This document shows positions 51,423 to 60,962 of a stretch of DNA of 64,000 nucleotides, one piece after another; positions within the stretch are counted from its first letter, which is position 1; every line of letters begins with the position of its first letter. Made by a program: the position numbers and the translations under genes. A model generated the notes under the pieces. The model was given only the letters and a program-made list of their open reading frames with translations. It had not been told where the DNA came from and did no database searches. Source of the DNA: Cytophagales bacterium (GTDB lineage Bacteria; Bacteroidota; Bacteroidia; Cytophagales; Bernardetiaceae); NCBI GenBank assembly GCA_013299045.1, contig JAAFJX010000002.1, positions 186,001 to 250,000 on the forward strand. Reading direction: 5' to 3'.

Positions 51423-52484
51423 TTGAAAACTGTGAAAATAACCTTGAACATTGCGTTGCTCTTGAGCATTTTAGGCGGTTTTACTGCTTGTATTGGGCAG
51501 AACAAGGAGAGTAGGCCTGACAAAACAAATAAAGAACAGCCCATTGCCTTGAACATTGGCGATACGGTTTCTGAAATAGGTAAAGACATTCGCTGTATTT
51601 TTCAGGATAAACAGAATAATTTTTGGTTTGCGACCAATGGTCAGGGAGTGTTTAAGTACGATGGCAAAGTTCTTTTGCAGCTCACGGACAAGCATGGGCT
51701 GGGTAGTAATTTTGTGTGGAATATCCAACAAGGCCAAGATGGCACCATGTACTTCAAGACAAGGGATAATTTATGCTTTTTTGATGGCAAAAAGTTCAAT
51801 ACCAACCAAGCCTTAGATAATTTTGGACTTACTGATAAGGCTCGTACTGCCAACAATCAAACCATGCTCTTGTTGGGTTATTGCTTTGAAAATAAACTGG
51901 CAAAGGCATTTGAGCTACCCCAAACATCTCCACTAAAAGGCAAGTTTTCTTCTACGCCTTATGCCATTTATTGCTCTTACCTAGACAGTCAAGGAAACAT
52001 TTGGTTTGGTACTGAAAGTAGAGGTGTTTGCAAGTATGATGGCCAAACATACACTTGGCTCAATGAAAAAGAGCTAGGTATGCCAGTGCGCTCAATTTTT
52101 GAAGATAAAAATGGGCACTTATGGATTGGAAACAACGGTTATGGCCTTTTTCGCTATGATGGAAAAACAGTAACGAACTTTACAAGACAACAAAAACTAG
52201 AGAATCCTGATTTTCTGAATGGCCTTAAAGGGAAAGCCGGAACACTGTCTCGAGTGTGGACAATTACTGACGATAGGCAAGGAAATTTATGGATAGGAAC
52301 GATTGATGCGGGCCTATGGAAGTACGATGGGCGAGTATTGACAAACTATACAACAAAGGACGGACTCACTAGCAACTCAGTTTGGACAGTTTATTGCGAT
52401 AAAATCGGTCATTTATGGATTGGTGCTGGTGAAAATGGCCTAACAAAGTACGACGGTCAAACATTTATAATGTTCAAGATTTGA
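51423..52484 (+). CDS. Beta-propeller lipoprotein (two-component-regulator-propeller repeats), TTG start
   Basis: The lipoprotein has about 353 aa, starting with TTG (LKTVKITLNIALLLSILGGF) and carrying a lipobox TACIG. Five propeller-type repeats are seen, each with a WFG/WIG-type core and a G-[VL]-x-[KR]-YDG end (FWFATNGQGVFKYDG, IWFGTESRGVCKYDG, LWIGNNGYGLFRYDG, LWIGTIDAGLWKYDG and LWIGAGENGLTKYDG). These repeats are found as sensor propellers in hybrid two-component proteins, but here no kinase is attached, so it is probably a soluble or surface propeller. The reading frame extends upstream to 51312 without an ATG that fits a signal. Confidence 0.75.
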   Translation: MKTVKITLNIALLLSILGGFTACIGQNKESRPDKTNKEQPIALNIGDTVSEIGKDIRCIFQDKQNNFWFATNGQGVFKYDGKVLLQLTDKHGLGSNFVWNIQQGQDGTMYFKTRDNLCFFDGKKFNTNQALDNFGLTDKARTANNQTMLLLGYCFENKLAKAFELPQTSPLKGKFSSTPYAIYCSYLDSQGNIWFGTESRGVCKYDGQTYTWLNEKELGMPVRSIFEDKNGHLWIGNNGYGLFRYDGKTVTNFTRQQKLENPDFLNGLKGKAGTLSRVWTITDDRQGNLWIGTIDAGLWKYDGRVLTNYTTKDGLTSNSVWTVYCDKIGHLWIGAGENGLTKYDGQTFIMFKI

Positions 52485-52518
52485 GAGAGACTGGCTGGTT
52501 TTGTATCTAGGCCAGCAA

Positions 52519-53556
52519 CTAAGGACTAACAAGGCTAATACCGAATCGGAAGTACATAGGAAGACCAATATCAAAAACTTGCATGGCCTTTTTTGAATCA
52601 GCACTGGCATCGGCTTCAAAACGAAAGTCGTAACGCACACCTGCCTGCATATTCAGCCAAATAAAATCGGTAATGGCTTTGTCCCAGCCCAAGCGCAAGC
52701 GTATCTCTGACCTCCGCAGTTCAGCAGTGGGGTTTGCGATATTAAAAGGCGCATCGTTCTTATCTTGGAGGCGATAGCTGTGCCCTTCTACCTCAAAGCC
52801 GGTTGTAGCTAAAGATTTTGACGAAAAATTACGCCTGACAACAACACGCGAAGGCAACAAAGCTTCTATACCCCATTTGTCATTGAAGGTTTTGTTCCAC
52901 ATCACGGCGGGCAGATGCAAAAGCCTGCCACCGCGATAAGTGCGTACTGCACCCACAGCAAAATTGGTGTTATCATTAAACTTCCAGCCAAAAAGCAAAG
53001 CAGCACTGTATTTTAATGCGCCGAAGTCTGGATTGACATCACTAAAATTATAAGTACCATTGGCAGCCGCCTCAGCTTGCAAAACGATAAAATTCTTTTG
53101 ATTGAGCGGTTTAAATACCAACACTCCCAGAGCAGCCGTACGCAGATGGCGTTCATCTAAAATAGTTTCGTAAGGCCCTGATGTACTTTCAAAGTTATAG
53201 CGGGTTTCCCAATAGTTAAAAGTAGCTCCCACAATGATTTTGCGGTTAGAAACCAACGGAACGTTGGCATCAATACGAAAACCATGTTTCAGGTTTACGT
53301 GCGAAGCTGCCCCCTCCTTATCATTGGCAGAATCTAGGCGCTGAACATCAAAACCCGAAACAAGGTCATAACTCAAACCTACGATTCTTGAAGGACTTAA
53401 ATTGGCGATTTTGTTCGTACAAAAGCTGCGCACCTTCTTGTCGTCGGCGGCAGAAAAGTCATTCATATTAAAATCCTCGTCCTGAGCAAAACACAATCGT
53501 GGGAAGCCTGCTATTGCCAAGAATAGCAAAAGAGTGAGAGAAAGTAATGGTTTCAT
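52519..53556 (-). CDS. DUF6268-like outer-membrane beta-barrel protein
   Basis: The protein has 345 aa with signal peptide LLSLTLLLFLAIAGFPRLCFA, then strands typical of a barrel (FRIDANVPLVSNRKIIVGAT, ALLFGWKFNDNTNFAVGAVR, MWNKTFNDKWGIEALLPSRV). It ends FDIGLPMYFRFGISLV. The arrangement resembles DUF6268. No function is known. The start at 53556 (MKPLLSLTLLL) fits the signal. It is convergent with the propeller gene, with 34 nt between stops. Confidence 0.75.
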   Translation of the reverse strand: MKPLLSLTLLLFLAIAGFPRLCFAQDEDFNMNDFSAADDKKVRSFCTNKIANLSPSRIVGLSYDLVSGFDVQRLDSANDKEGAASHVNLKHGFRIDANVPLVSNRKIIVGATFNYWETRYNFESTSGPYETILDERHLRTAALGVLVFKPLNQKNFIVLQAEAAANGTYNFSDVNPDFGALKYSAALLFGWKFNDNTNFAVGAVRTYRGGRLLHLPAVMWNKTFNDKWGIEALLPSRVVVRRNFSSKSLATTGFEVEGHSYRLQDKNDAPFNIANPTAELRRSEIRLRLGWDKAITDFIWLNMQAGVRYDFRFEADASADSKKAMQVFDIGLPMYFRFGISLVSP

Positions 53557-53629
53557 AATCAGCAGTCTGTTGGTAATTTGCATGAAACCATAACTACTTT
53601 TAAAGTAAATTGTTTTGAATTTCTTTGAT

Positions 53630-54262
53630 TTAAAGCGCTGAAAATTTTATAGATTTGGTTTCTTCAGCTACATTCTCACTCATAACTTCCTTGACAGTAA
53701 AGTCAATGCCCTCGTCTGTTATGACCAAGTTGGTAATATTCGTACACTCTGGCTCCTGACTACGAGCAGCCGAGCCTGTGCCGCCGCAAATCATTCCTAA
53801 TGATTTAAGTTCGCCTGTGGGAGTCAGAACATGAAAAGACATATAATCAAAGTGTCCTTGCTCAATCGTAACATAGATTTGATAATCAGAACCTGTTTTA
53901 TGAGCAGCCACTGCGTGTGTACTCACTTCGCCCATCACACCCAGTAGGTTAGATTCCGCCTCATCTAGTGTTACAGAACCATAGTCGCCTTCGTCAGGGT
54001 TGGCTTTTTTGATACGTTCTATGAACTGCGCGGTGTTTCCAATGTAAGGGTATTTGTCCAAGGCATTTTTGAGCTCGGGGCTTACGCTCACTTCGCGTAT
54101 TTGAGAGGAAGTTCCACCTCCGTCCCCTGATTCGGCTAAGTTATCTTCTTCTGCCCGAGTTTGATTAGTGCTGTCTGTTGTTACATTAGCAGTGTCCGTG
54201 TTGCCGCCACAGGCGCATAAAAGTACTGCCATTAGCAAGAGGTAAATTGATGTCGTTTTCAT
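53630..54262 (-). CDS. Lipoprotein of unknown function
   Basis: The protein has 210 aa with a lipoprotein signal (SIYLLLMAVLLCACGGN) followed by a long acidic, Thr/Asn/Gly-rich low-complexity stretch of about 50 residues. A folded C-terminal part includes YPYIGNTAQFIERIKKANP and YQIYVTIEQGHFDYMSFHVL. Two cysteines near residues 173 and 184 (MICGG and PECTN) could pair. No family is recognised. It lies 73 nt upstream of the DUF6268 gene on the same strand. Confidence 0.65.
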   Translation of the reverse strand: MKTTSIYLLLMAVLLCACGGNTDTANVTTDSTNQTRAEEDNLAESGDGGGTSSQIREVSVSPELKNALDKYPYIGNTAQFIERIKKANPDEGDYGSVTLDEAESNLLGVMGEVSTHAVAAHKTGSDYQIYVTIEQGHFDYMSFHVLTPTGELKSLGMICGGTGSAARSQEPECTNITNLVITDEGIDFTVKEVMSENVAEETKSIKFSAL

Positions 54263-54312
54263 AACTGTTTTTGTTTAATGATACACTGTAATTAACCCTT
54301 GCAAGCAAAGTA

Positions 54313-54351
54313 TAAAAACCACAACTATTGTAAACAAAAGTTGTGGTTTTT
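54313..54351 (-). terminator. Terminator downstream of the peptide-binding protein gene
   Basis: AAAAACCACAACT and AGTTGTGGTTTTT form a perfect 13-bp stem. On the minus strand it lies 30 nt after the stop of the gene at 54381-56135. Confidence 0.85.
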
Positions 54352-54380
54352 ATGAAACCTTTGGAAATATTGATGAACGG

Positions 54381-56135
54381 TTACTTAGCGGCTGCGCCGT
54401 CGGCTTGTATGTAAACCTCCGTTAAGTCGCGGTACTGAATGGCATTATTTGGGAAGTTTTTAACCTTGCTCTTGAGCAAACGGAACGCTTCGTCATACCA
54501 AAGAACAATGACTGGCGCATCTCGCATGGCTGTATATTCGGCCTGCATAAACATTTTCAGAGCTTCGTTTTCATCTAATGTATTCAAGGCAGTTTCGTAG
54601 TATTCATCAAACTTAGGGTTTTTGTAACGCGCTAAGTTAGGGAAAGATACTTCTTCGGCTTTGGCCGGGACGGATTTGCCGTAAAAGAAACGTACAAAAC
54701 TTTGTGGGTGCGGATAGTCCGCAATCCAAGAAAGACGAATGAGTTTGAAACTTCCGCTCATGCTTCGGTCGGCAATCTGTGAGTGCGACATGATAGAAAT
54801 TTCAACATCAACGTTCAAAACCTCTTTGAGCTGCTTAGTAACCTCAAGTGCTACGTTTGCATGGCGGTCTCCCTCGGCGTTTAGTTCCAAGAAAATTTTA
54901 GGAAAGCCTTTTCCATTTTTATAACCAGCTTTGTTCATGTAGTAAATGGCGGAGTCTTTGTTGAGCGTATAGCCACGCACACCAGCGCTTACGTCATAGC
55001 CACTTTCTTTGAAAGAGGGCGACGTAATACCATAATCGCCAGGCCCAAAACCTTCGCCGAGCAGAGTACTTTCAAGAATTTTTGTTCTGTCTACGGCAAA
55101 GGAAAATGCGCGACGAACATCAGCATTATCAAAAGGAGGTTCTTGTGTATTGAACACCAGAAGCTGGCTCTGCATTTCAGGCTTGCGCGACAGTTCAGCG
55201 TCTTTGAGGCTACCGTCAGCACTTTTATCCATAATTTCTACCAGATGCTCGGTTGGCAAACGATACATCATGTCCAAATTACCTTTATTAAACTCCAAAA
55301 GCTCTGTTTTCTTCTCTTTAATGAAACGTACACTCACGGCATCAAGGAAAGGCAATTTGTTGCCGTCTTTGTCTGTGAGATAATAATTTTTGTTTTTGAG
55401 CAACATAATTTGATTTTCCTCTTCCACTTGGCCGAGTGTGAAAGGGCCAGTACCAATAGCTTTTGTGCTGAGGTCTTTGCCATACTTTTTGACGGCTTCT
55501 TCTGGGTAAATAAATGCAGCAGGACGGGCCAAATTGTAAGTTAAGAGGCTGTAGGGCTTTTCTAAGGTAAACTTTAAGGTATAATCGTCAATAACTTTTA
55601 CACCTTCAAATTCAAAAGGAGGTTTTTTGGCCTCGCCAGAACTCTCGTAATAGTTTTTAGCGCCTTTCAAAATGCCATCAAAAAGCTCAAAGTTGGCATT
55701 ATCTACGGTCTTCATGCAGAGACGCTCCATACAGAAGAGAACATCTTTGGCTTTGAGTTCGCGGCCTTTGCCACCATCAAAACACGCGTCGTCATGAAAC
55801 ATCACTCCCTTGCGAATTTTGATGGTATAAACCGTTTTAGTATCATCTACGGTTACAGATTCTGCCAGGTTATTCACCACTTTGAGAGTAGTGGGGTCAA
55901 ACTTAAATAAGCCCTCATAGACTTGAGCAGCAACTCTGTAAGAGTACACGTCCACTATACTAGGTGGGTAGAGCGTGCGGATATACTCACTTTCATTGAT
56001 GCGCAAAGTGCCGCCGTAGAACTTGCCGCCTTTGGCTTCGGTTGTAGCACCACCGCCAGACTCTTTGCTTCCACAGCCTAGCATAATACCTGCAATGGCC
56101 AGCAGAAGAGCGTAATAGCTTAGATTCTTTAACAT
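54381..56135 (-). CDS. Peptide/solute ABC transporter substrate-binding lipoprotein (SBP_bac_5)
   Basis: The protein has 584 aa with a lipoprotein signal (YALLLAIAGIMLGCGSKES). The extracytoplasmic solute-binding fold of the oligopeptide/nickel type (family 5) has its markers: GTLRINESEYIRTLYPPSIV, VYEGLFKFDPTTLKVVNNLAE, GVMFHDDACF, AIGTGPFTLG, DVRRAFSFAVDRTKILES and IRLSWIADYPHPQSFVRFFY. These proteins bind peptides for import, but no ABC permease or ATPase gene is adjacent. The start at 56135 (MLKNLSYYALL) fits the signal better than 56168. Confidence 0.85.
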   Translation of the reverse strand: MLKNLSYYALLLAIAGIMLGCGSKESGGGATTEAKGGKFYGGTLRINESEYIRTLYPPSIVDVYSYRVAAQVYEGLFKFDPTTLKVVNNLAESVTVDDTKTVYTIKIRKGVMFHDDACFDGGKGRELKAKDVLFCMERLCMKTVDNANFELFDGILKGAKNYYESSGEAKKPPFEFEGVKVIDDYTLKFTLEKPYSLLTYNLARPAAFIYPEEAVKKYGKDLSTKAIGTGPFTLGQVEEENQIMLLKNKNYYLTDKDGNKLPFLDAVSVRFIKEKKTELLEFNKGNLDMMYRLPTEHLVEIMDKSADGSLKDAELSRKPEMQSQLLVFNTQEPPFDNADVRRAFSFAVDRTKILESTLLGEGFGPGDYGITSPSFKESGYDVSAGVRGYTLNKDSAIYYMNKAGYKNGKGFPKIFLELNAEGDRHANVALEVTKQLKEVLNVDVEISIMSHSQIADRSMSGSFKLIRLSWIADYPHPQSFVRFFYGKSVPAKAEEVSFPNLARYKNPKFDEYYETALNTLDENEALKMFMQAEYTAMRDAPVIVLWYDEAFRLLKSKVKNFPNNAIQYRDLTEVYIQADGAAAK

Positions 56136-56346
56136 AATTAAAAAGTCTTTCCTTTTAGAATTTAGCAATGAGATAGTTTTAGGTTACTGCAAAATAACGT
56201 TATTTTTGCAATAAAAATATTTTATAGGCTTGAATAATCCAAAATAATAAAAAAATTAATCAAGTTTTTTTTTCTATACGCATAGTATCTTTTATAAAAT
56301 TTACACTAATTATTTGATTTACAGCATCTTACAAAATAAACAATCT

Positions 56347-59007
56347 TTACAGTTTAATGCCTACCACCAATACATCATCAAGTTGTTTTTCCTCCCCTCT
56401 CCAACTCTCAAAGAAAGTATCTAAATACTCTCCTTGCTCTTTCATTTCTTTATCTTGAACCGATTTTAGCAGCTCTCTAAACTTCTTAGTCATAAGACGC
56501 TTGTTGTCGTCCCCGCCAAACTGGTCTACGTAGCCGTCCGTGAACATATAAATTACGTCGTTATCTTGTTTGGTCTCATTTTTTTCGCGGAGGGTTAGTT
56601 CGCAGAGTTCAAACTTTTTGCTCTCTTCAAAAGTGCCCCCTATAGAACTTTTAGAGCCTTTGTATTCAATCAAATCACCACTTTGGAAATGCCATACGGG
56701 TCTTTTGGCTGAACTAAACGTTACTTTATTAATTTTTTTCTGATAGGCCATCACGCTAATATCCATGCCATCTCTGACCTTAAAGCTTTCAGAATCTTGC
56801 TTGAGTGTATCAACAAGGCGCTTATCTAGCTCCCAAAGAATTTGGTGTGGTTGATAAACATCACTTTCGTTCACAATCTGATTAAGTATCGTGTTGCCGA
56901 TAAGGGTCATAAAGGCCCCAGGTACGCCGTGCCCCGTGCAATCGCCAACAGCCATGATGACGGTATCGTGCTCATAATGGCTGTGCGGATTGCTGAGCCA
57001 ATAAAAATCACCAGCCACCACGTCACGCGGCTTATAAAGGATAAAACTATCGGCAAACACGGTTTGGATAGCCATGACACTTGGCAGAATAGCCGTTTGG
57101 ATACGTTTGGCGTAGTGTATGGAGGCCAAAATGTTCTGGTTCTGCAAGGAAAGTTGTGTTGTTTGGCTCAGAAGCGCCTCTTGCATGACGTTAAGGGCAT
57201 CAACATTTTGGCGCAATTCTTCTTCCGAAGCCGCAAGTTCATCATTCTTTCCTTGTATGTCTATATTGGCCAATTCAAGCCGGTTGGTAATACTCTGCAA
57301 GGCATCTCTTTGCGCCTCTAGCTCCTCCATATTCTGCCGCAGTTCCTCTTCGCTCATCACCAACATATCATTTTGTTCTTGAATTTTGGTTGCTGCTACT
57401 TCCAATTCTTTTTTCTGTGCTTCTAATACACGATTTGCACGGGACTTATTAATGACGCTCCAAAGCACTAAGACAATAATAATGAGAGACAAAAAGGCCC
57501 CTGCCGCCGCTGCATAAAGGATAAAGCGCGAATTTTCTTTTTCTTTTTCTTTTTCAGCTTCGGCCAATTTGTTAGCAGCTTGCGCTTTTTCCTTTTGCGC
57601 TTCGGCTTCGTTTGACTTACGCTTTTGTTGCTCTAAGGCCAAGGCTTGCAAGGCTTGCTCTTTTTGAACAGCTATCAACTCCTGTTGTTTTTTCTCATTC
57701 ATAAGGCGTTGCTGCGCAATGACAAGGTCTTGCTGTATACGCAGCCTTTCTGCTATTTGACGCTCACGGTCGGCTTGTTGCAGCTTTTTATCCTTCTCTA
57801 GTGCTGCAATGGCTTGCTTATTAATTTCTATTTCTTTAGCATTTTTTTCTGCCTCCAGAGTTATCTGTTTTACTATCAACTCTTGCTTTTGTCTTTCGGC
57901 CAACAATAATCTAAACTCGGACTCTTCGCGCTCAGCGGCTATCTGTACTTTTTGATTTTTCTGTGCATCAATCTCTTTTTGCGCACTCAGGGAGTCATTA
58001 GCCACCGATTTAAGGCGCGCATATTCATCTGAGCGTTTAAAATTGCCTGTTTTACGATAGACCTCTGCCAATGTTTGATAAGCATCGGCTAAATTTTTAT
58101 AATCACGTGCTTTCTGAGCATTGGTTACGGCCGCATTCGCGCTCGTTTCTGCACGGTCGTAGTAGTCTGTTACGAGGTAGTGTCTGGCTATATAATTCTG
58201 AGTTTCAGCGACAGTGCCTGGCCTACCTGTGCGCTCACGTATGGCAAGTGCTTCATTAAAGGCTTTGATAGCGTTTTTTTCATCTTCCAGATTGGTATAA
58301 ATTACACCTATATTCAACAAAGTAATGGCTCTGCTTTCGCCGCTTTGGCTGCTCAATATTTGCTTGTTGGTTTCCAAAGACCTTGAAAAGGCTTCTTCTG
58401 ATTTTTTATAGTCGCCTTTTTTTCTATACAAAAAGCCAATATTATTGAGTGTACTAGAAACAAACTGAGGCTGCTTAGTATTTTCATAAAGTAAAAGGCT
58501 CTCTTCGGCATACAGAACTGCCTTATCGTAGTTTTGACGAGCTTCTTCTATCAGGAATAATTTGCCTAATATGCTTGCGATGCCGCCCTTGTTTTGAGTC
58601 TCTTTGGCTTTTTGGAGTGCGTCTTGATAGTTTTCGGCAGCTTTGTTCAAATCTTTAAGGGCATATTGCGATGCTCCTAGGGCTTGTAACAAACGCATTT
58701 GAGCGCCCTCATCATTGTTTTGTTTTGCTAATTTATTAGCCTGTAAAAAGTAGTCCAATGCTTTTTGATACAGCCCTCTACCCTGATAAAGATTGCCTAT
58801 ACGTTCATAGGTAGTGCTCAAATAAACTTTCTCTTGGCTGTTTTCTTCAATAAAGGCCGCTTTGAGATAAAAGTTGAGTGCCTGTTGGGTTTGCCTATTC
58901 TGTTCTGCACTTTTGGCGCTTTGCAGAAAATAGCTCAAACTGTCTTTTTGGGCAAAAAGACCATGAGTAAAGAATAAAAGACTTATTATCAATAAAATAC
59001 GAAACAT
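56347..59007 (-). CDS. TPR protein with membrane segment and SpoIIE-type PP2C phosphatase domain
   Basis: The protein has 886 aa. The signal peptide (FRILLIISLLFFTHGLFA) and tetratricopeptide repeats (residues about 25-330) lie outside the cytoplasm. A long coiled coil, a membrane helix (FILYAAAAGAFLSLIIIVLV, about residue 500) and a second coiled coil follow. The C-terminal SpoIIE/PP2C phosphatase spans about residues 630-886. Its metal-binding Asp are in VVAGDFYWLS, VGDCTGHGVPGAFMTL and MFTDGYVDQFGG, and DDVLVVGIKL ends the protein. Such proteins probably control anti-sigma-factor antagonists, but no STAS gene is nearby. Confidence 0.88.
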   Translation of the reverse strand: MFRILLIISLLFFTHGLFAQKDSLSYFLQSAKSAEQNRQTQQALNFYLKAAFIEENSQEKVYLSTTYERIGNLYQGRGLYQKALDYFLQANKLAKQNNDEGAQMRLLQALGASQYALKDLNKAAENYQDALQKAKETQNKGGIASILGKLFLIEEARQNYDKAVLYAEESLLLYENTKQPQFVSSTLNNIGFLYRKKGDYKKSEEAFSRSLETNKQILSSQSGESRAITLLNIGVIYTNLEDEKNAIKAFNEALAIRERTGRPGTVAETQNYIARHYLVTDYYDRAETSANAAVTNAQKARDYKNLADAYQTLAEVYRKTGNFKRSDEYARLKSVANDSLSAQKEIDAQKNQKVQIAAEREESEFRLLLAERQKQELIVKQITLEAEKNAKEIEINKQAIAALEKDKKLQQADRERQIAERLRIQQDLVIAQQRLMNEKKQQELIAVQKEQALQALALEQQKRKSNEAEAQKEKAQAANKLAEAEKEKEKENSRFILYAAAAGAFLSLIIIVLVLWSVINKSRANRVLEAQKKELEVAATKIQEQNDMLVMSEEELRQNMEELEAQRDALQSITNRLELANIDIQGKNDELAASEEELRQNVDALNVMQEALLSQTTQLSLQNQNILASIHYAKRIQTAILPSVMAIQTVFADSFILYKPRDVVAGDFYWLSNPHSHYEHDTVIMAVGDCTGHGVPGAFMTLIGNTILNQIVNESDVYQPHQILWELDKRLVDTLKQDSESFKVRDGMDISVMAYQKKINKVTFSSAKRPVWHFQSGDLIEYKGSKSSIGGTFEESKKFELCELTLREKNETKQDNDVIYMFTDGYVDQFGGDDNKRLMTKKFRELLKSVQDKEMKEQGEYLDTFFESWRGEEKQLDDVLVVGIKL

Positions 59008-59166
59008 GGATATAAATATGCCCTACTGGTGCGCACAAGATAGCAAACTTTACTGGTATATCAACAATTTTTGTGCAAATTTTGTCATGTAAACTCATTA
59101 AGCATTATTTTTATTATAATTGTGCATCAAAAGAGCAATTCAACAAAACCCCTCTTAATCAAATTT

Positions 59167-60882
59167 ATGGAACAGTACATTGCCGAAAAAGTGAGCAACT
59201 GGCTAAATGGGTCTTACGACGAGGAGAGTAAAGCAAGTATCAGAAAAATGTCTGTTGAAGAACTCACAGAAGCTTTTTATAAAGATTTAGAGTTCGGAAC
59301 GGGCGGTTTGCGCGGTATTATGGGCGTAGGTTCTAACCGAATCAATGCTTATACACTTGGAGCAGCTACACAAGGACTGGCCAACTACCTGCAAAAATGC
59401 TACCCAGACCAGCCCAAAAAAGTGGCCATAGCGTATGACAGCCGCAATAATAGTAAGGAATTTGCTCAAATTGTAGCCAATGTTTTTTCGGCCAACTACA
59501 TTGAAGTTTTTTTGTTTGAGAGCCTGCGGCCTACCCCACTTTTATCATTTGCCATCAGACACTTGGGCTGCCAGAGTGGGGTGGTGCTGACTGCCTCTCA
59601 TAATCCCAAAGAGTATAACGGTTATAAAGCTTATTGGAACGACGGAGGGCAGGTGGTGCCGCCTCACGATAAAAATATTATTGCTGAAGTAGAAAAAATC
59701 AAGCATTTAGAGCAGATTCTCTTTGAGCAGCGTTCAGAATTTATCAAAAATATCGGTACAGAATTAGACGAGGCCTACCTCAAAAATTTGCTTGGCCTAT
59801 CCTTGAATCCAGCTACAATCAAAAAACAAAACAATCTTTCTATTGTTTATTCCGCTTTGCATGGCACTGGCATCACGCTTGTACCGGCAGCACTGGCGCA
59901 GCTCGGTTTTACGAATGTTCACTTGGTAGAAGCGCAGAGCATTTCGGACGGTAATTTTCCGACCGTGGTGTACCCAAACCCCGAAGAGGAGGAGGCTATG
60001 CGTATGGCGCTTGAACTTGGCCACAAGGTGCAAGCAGATGTGGTCATGGCCACTGACCCAGACGCAGACCGTGTAGGCATTGCAGTACGTAACGACCACG
60101 GCAAGCTCATTTTGCTAAACGGCAACCAAACTGCAGCGCTTTTGGTGGCTTATATCATTGAGGCTTGGCAGAAAACGGGGAGGCTCAACGGCAAACAGAT
60201 GGTTATTAAAACCATTGTTACCACAGACCTCATAAAGGCCATAGCAGAAAACAACAACATAAAATGCTATGAAACACTCACTGGCTTTAAGTACATTGCG
60301 GAGTTGATTCGTACATTAGAAGGGCAAGAGCAGTTCATTGTGGGCGGAGAAGAGAGCTATGGCTACATGATTGGCGATGCGGTTCGAGACAAAGACGCAG
60401 TGGCTTCCTGCGCACTCATTGCTGAAATGTGCGCACACGCCAAGGAAAATGGCATTTCTCTCTACCAAAAGCTGAAAGAAATTTATGTCCGATATGGCTT
60501 TTATTCAGAAAGTTTAATGTCTGTAACTAAAAAGGGCAAAAAAGGACTTGAAGACATAGAAGCCATGATGCAGAACTGGCGCAATAATCAGCCTCAAGCC
60601 TTTGGTGGTTCAAAAGTAGTGCAATTCTTAGATTACAAACATTTGGTAGAAAAGGATTTACAGACCCATAACGTTAAGCGCTTGGACTTTCCAAAGTCTA
60701 ACGTTTTGCAGTTTGTAACCGAAGACGGCTCACGAATTTCGGTTCGGCCATCTGGTACTGAGCCTAAGATTAAGTTCTATGTGTCCGTCCGAACGGTGCT
60801 CCACAAAATAGAAGATTTTGATGCAAAACAGGCTTATTTGAACGAAAAATTGGCCAAAATAAAACAAGAACTAAACGCTTAG
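59167..60882 (+). CDS. Phosphoglucomutase/phosphomannomutase
   Basis: The enzyme interconverts hexose-1- and hexose-6-phosphates. The protein has 571 aa, with the phosphoserine loop VVLTASHNPKEYNGYKAYW (S144), the metal loop ATDPDADRVGIAV, the sugar-binding GGEESYGYMIGD and the phosphate-binding RPSGTEPKIKFY. The start at 59167 (MEQYIAEKVSNWL) avoids a spurious upstream extension. Its last codons form the 5' arm of its own terminator. It may act in glycogen, trehalose or surface-sugar metabolism; the substrate is not defined by sequence. Confidence 0.94.
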   Translation: MEQYIAEKVSNWLNGSYDEESKASIRKMSVEELTEAFYKDLEFGTGGLRGIMGVGSNRINAYTLGAATQGLANYLQKCYPDQPKKVAIAYDSRNNSKEFAQIVANVFSANYIEVFLFESLRPTPLLSFAIRHLGCQSGVVLTASHNPKEYNGYKAYWNDGGQVVPPHDKNIIAEVEKIKHLEQILFEQRSEFIKNIGTELDEAYLKNLLGLSLNPATIKKQNNLSIVYSALHGTGITLVPAALAQLGFTNVHLVEAQSISDGNFPTVVYPNPEEEEAMRMALELGHKVQADVVMATDPDADRVGIAVRNDHGKLILLNGNQTAALLVAYIIEAWQKTGRLNGKQMVIKTIVTTDLIKAIAENNNIKCYETLTGFKYIAELIRTLEGQEQFIVGGEESYGYMIGDAVRDKDAVASCALIAEMCAHAKENGISLYQKLKEIYVRYGFYSESLMSVTKKGKKGLEDIEAMMQNWRNNQPQAFGGSKVVQFLDYKHLVEKDLQTHNVKRLDFPKSNVLQFVTEDGSRISVRPSGTEPKIKFYVSVRTVLHKIEDFDAKQAYLNEKLAKIKQELNA

Positions 60883-60892
60883 TTCTTGTTTT
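60861..60892 (+). terminator. Terminator overlapping the end of the phosphoglucomutase gene
   Basis: AAAACAAGAACTAA and TTAGTTCTTGTTTT form a 14-bp perfect stem with a 4-nt loop. The stop codon (60880-60882) lies in the 3' arm, so the hairpin includes the last coding bases. Confidence 0.8.
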
Positions 60893-60962
60893 AAGGCAAT
60901 TCTGGGCAGCACAACAAACAGACAGAATTTATTTTACTGCCTGTTATTGATTGTGTTGCACT

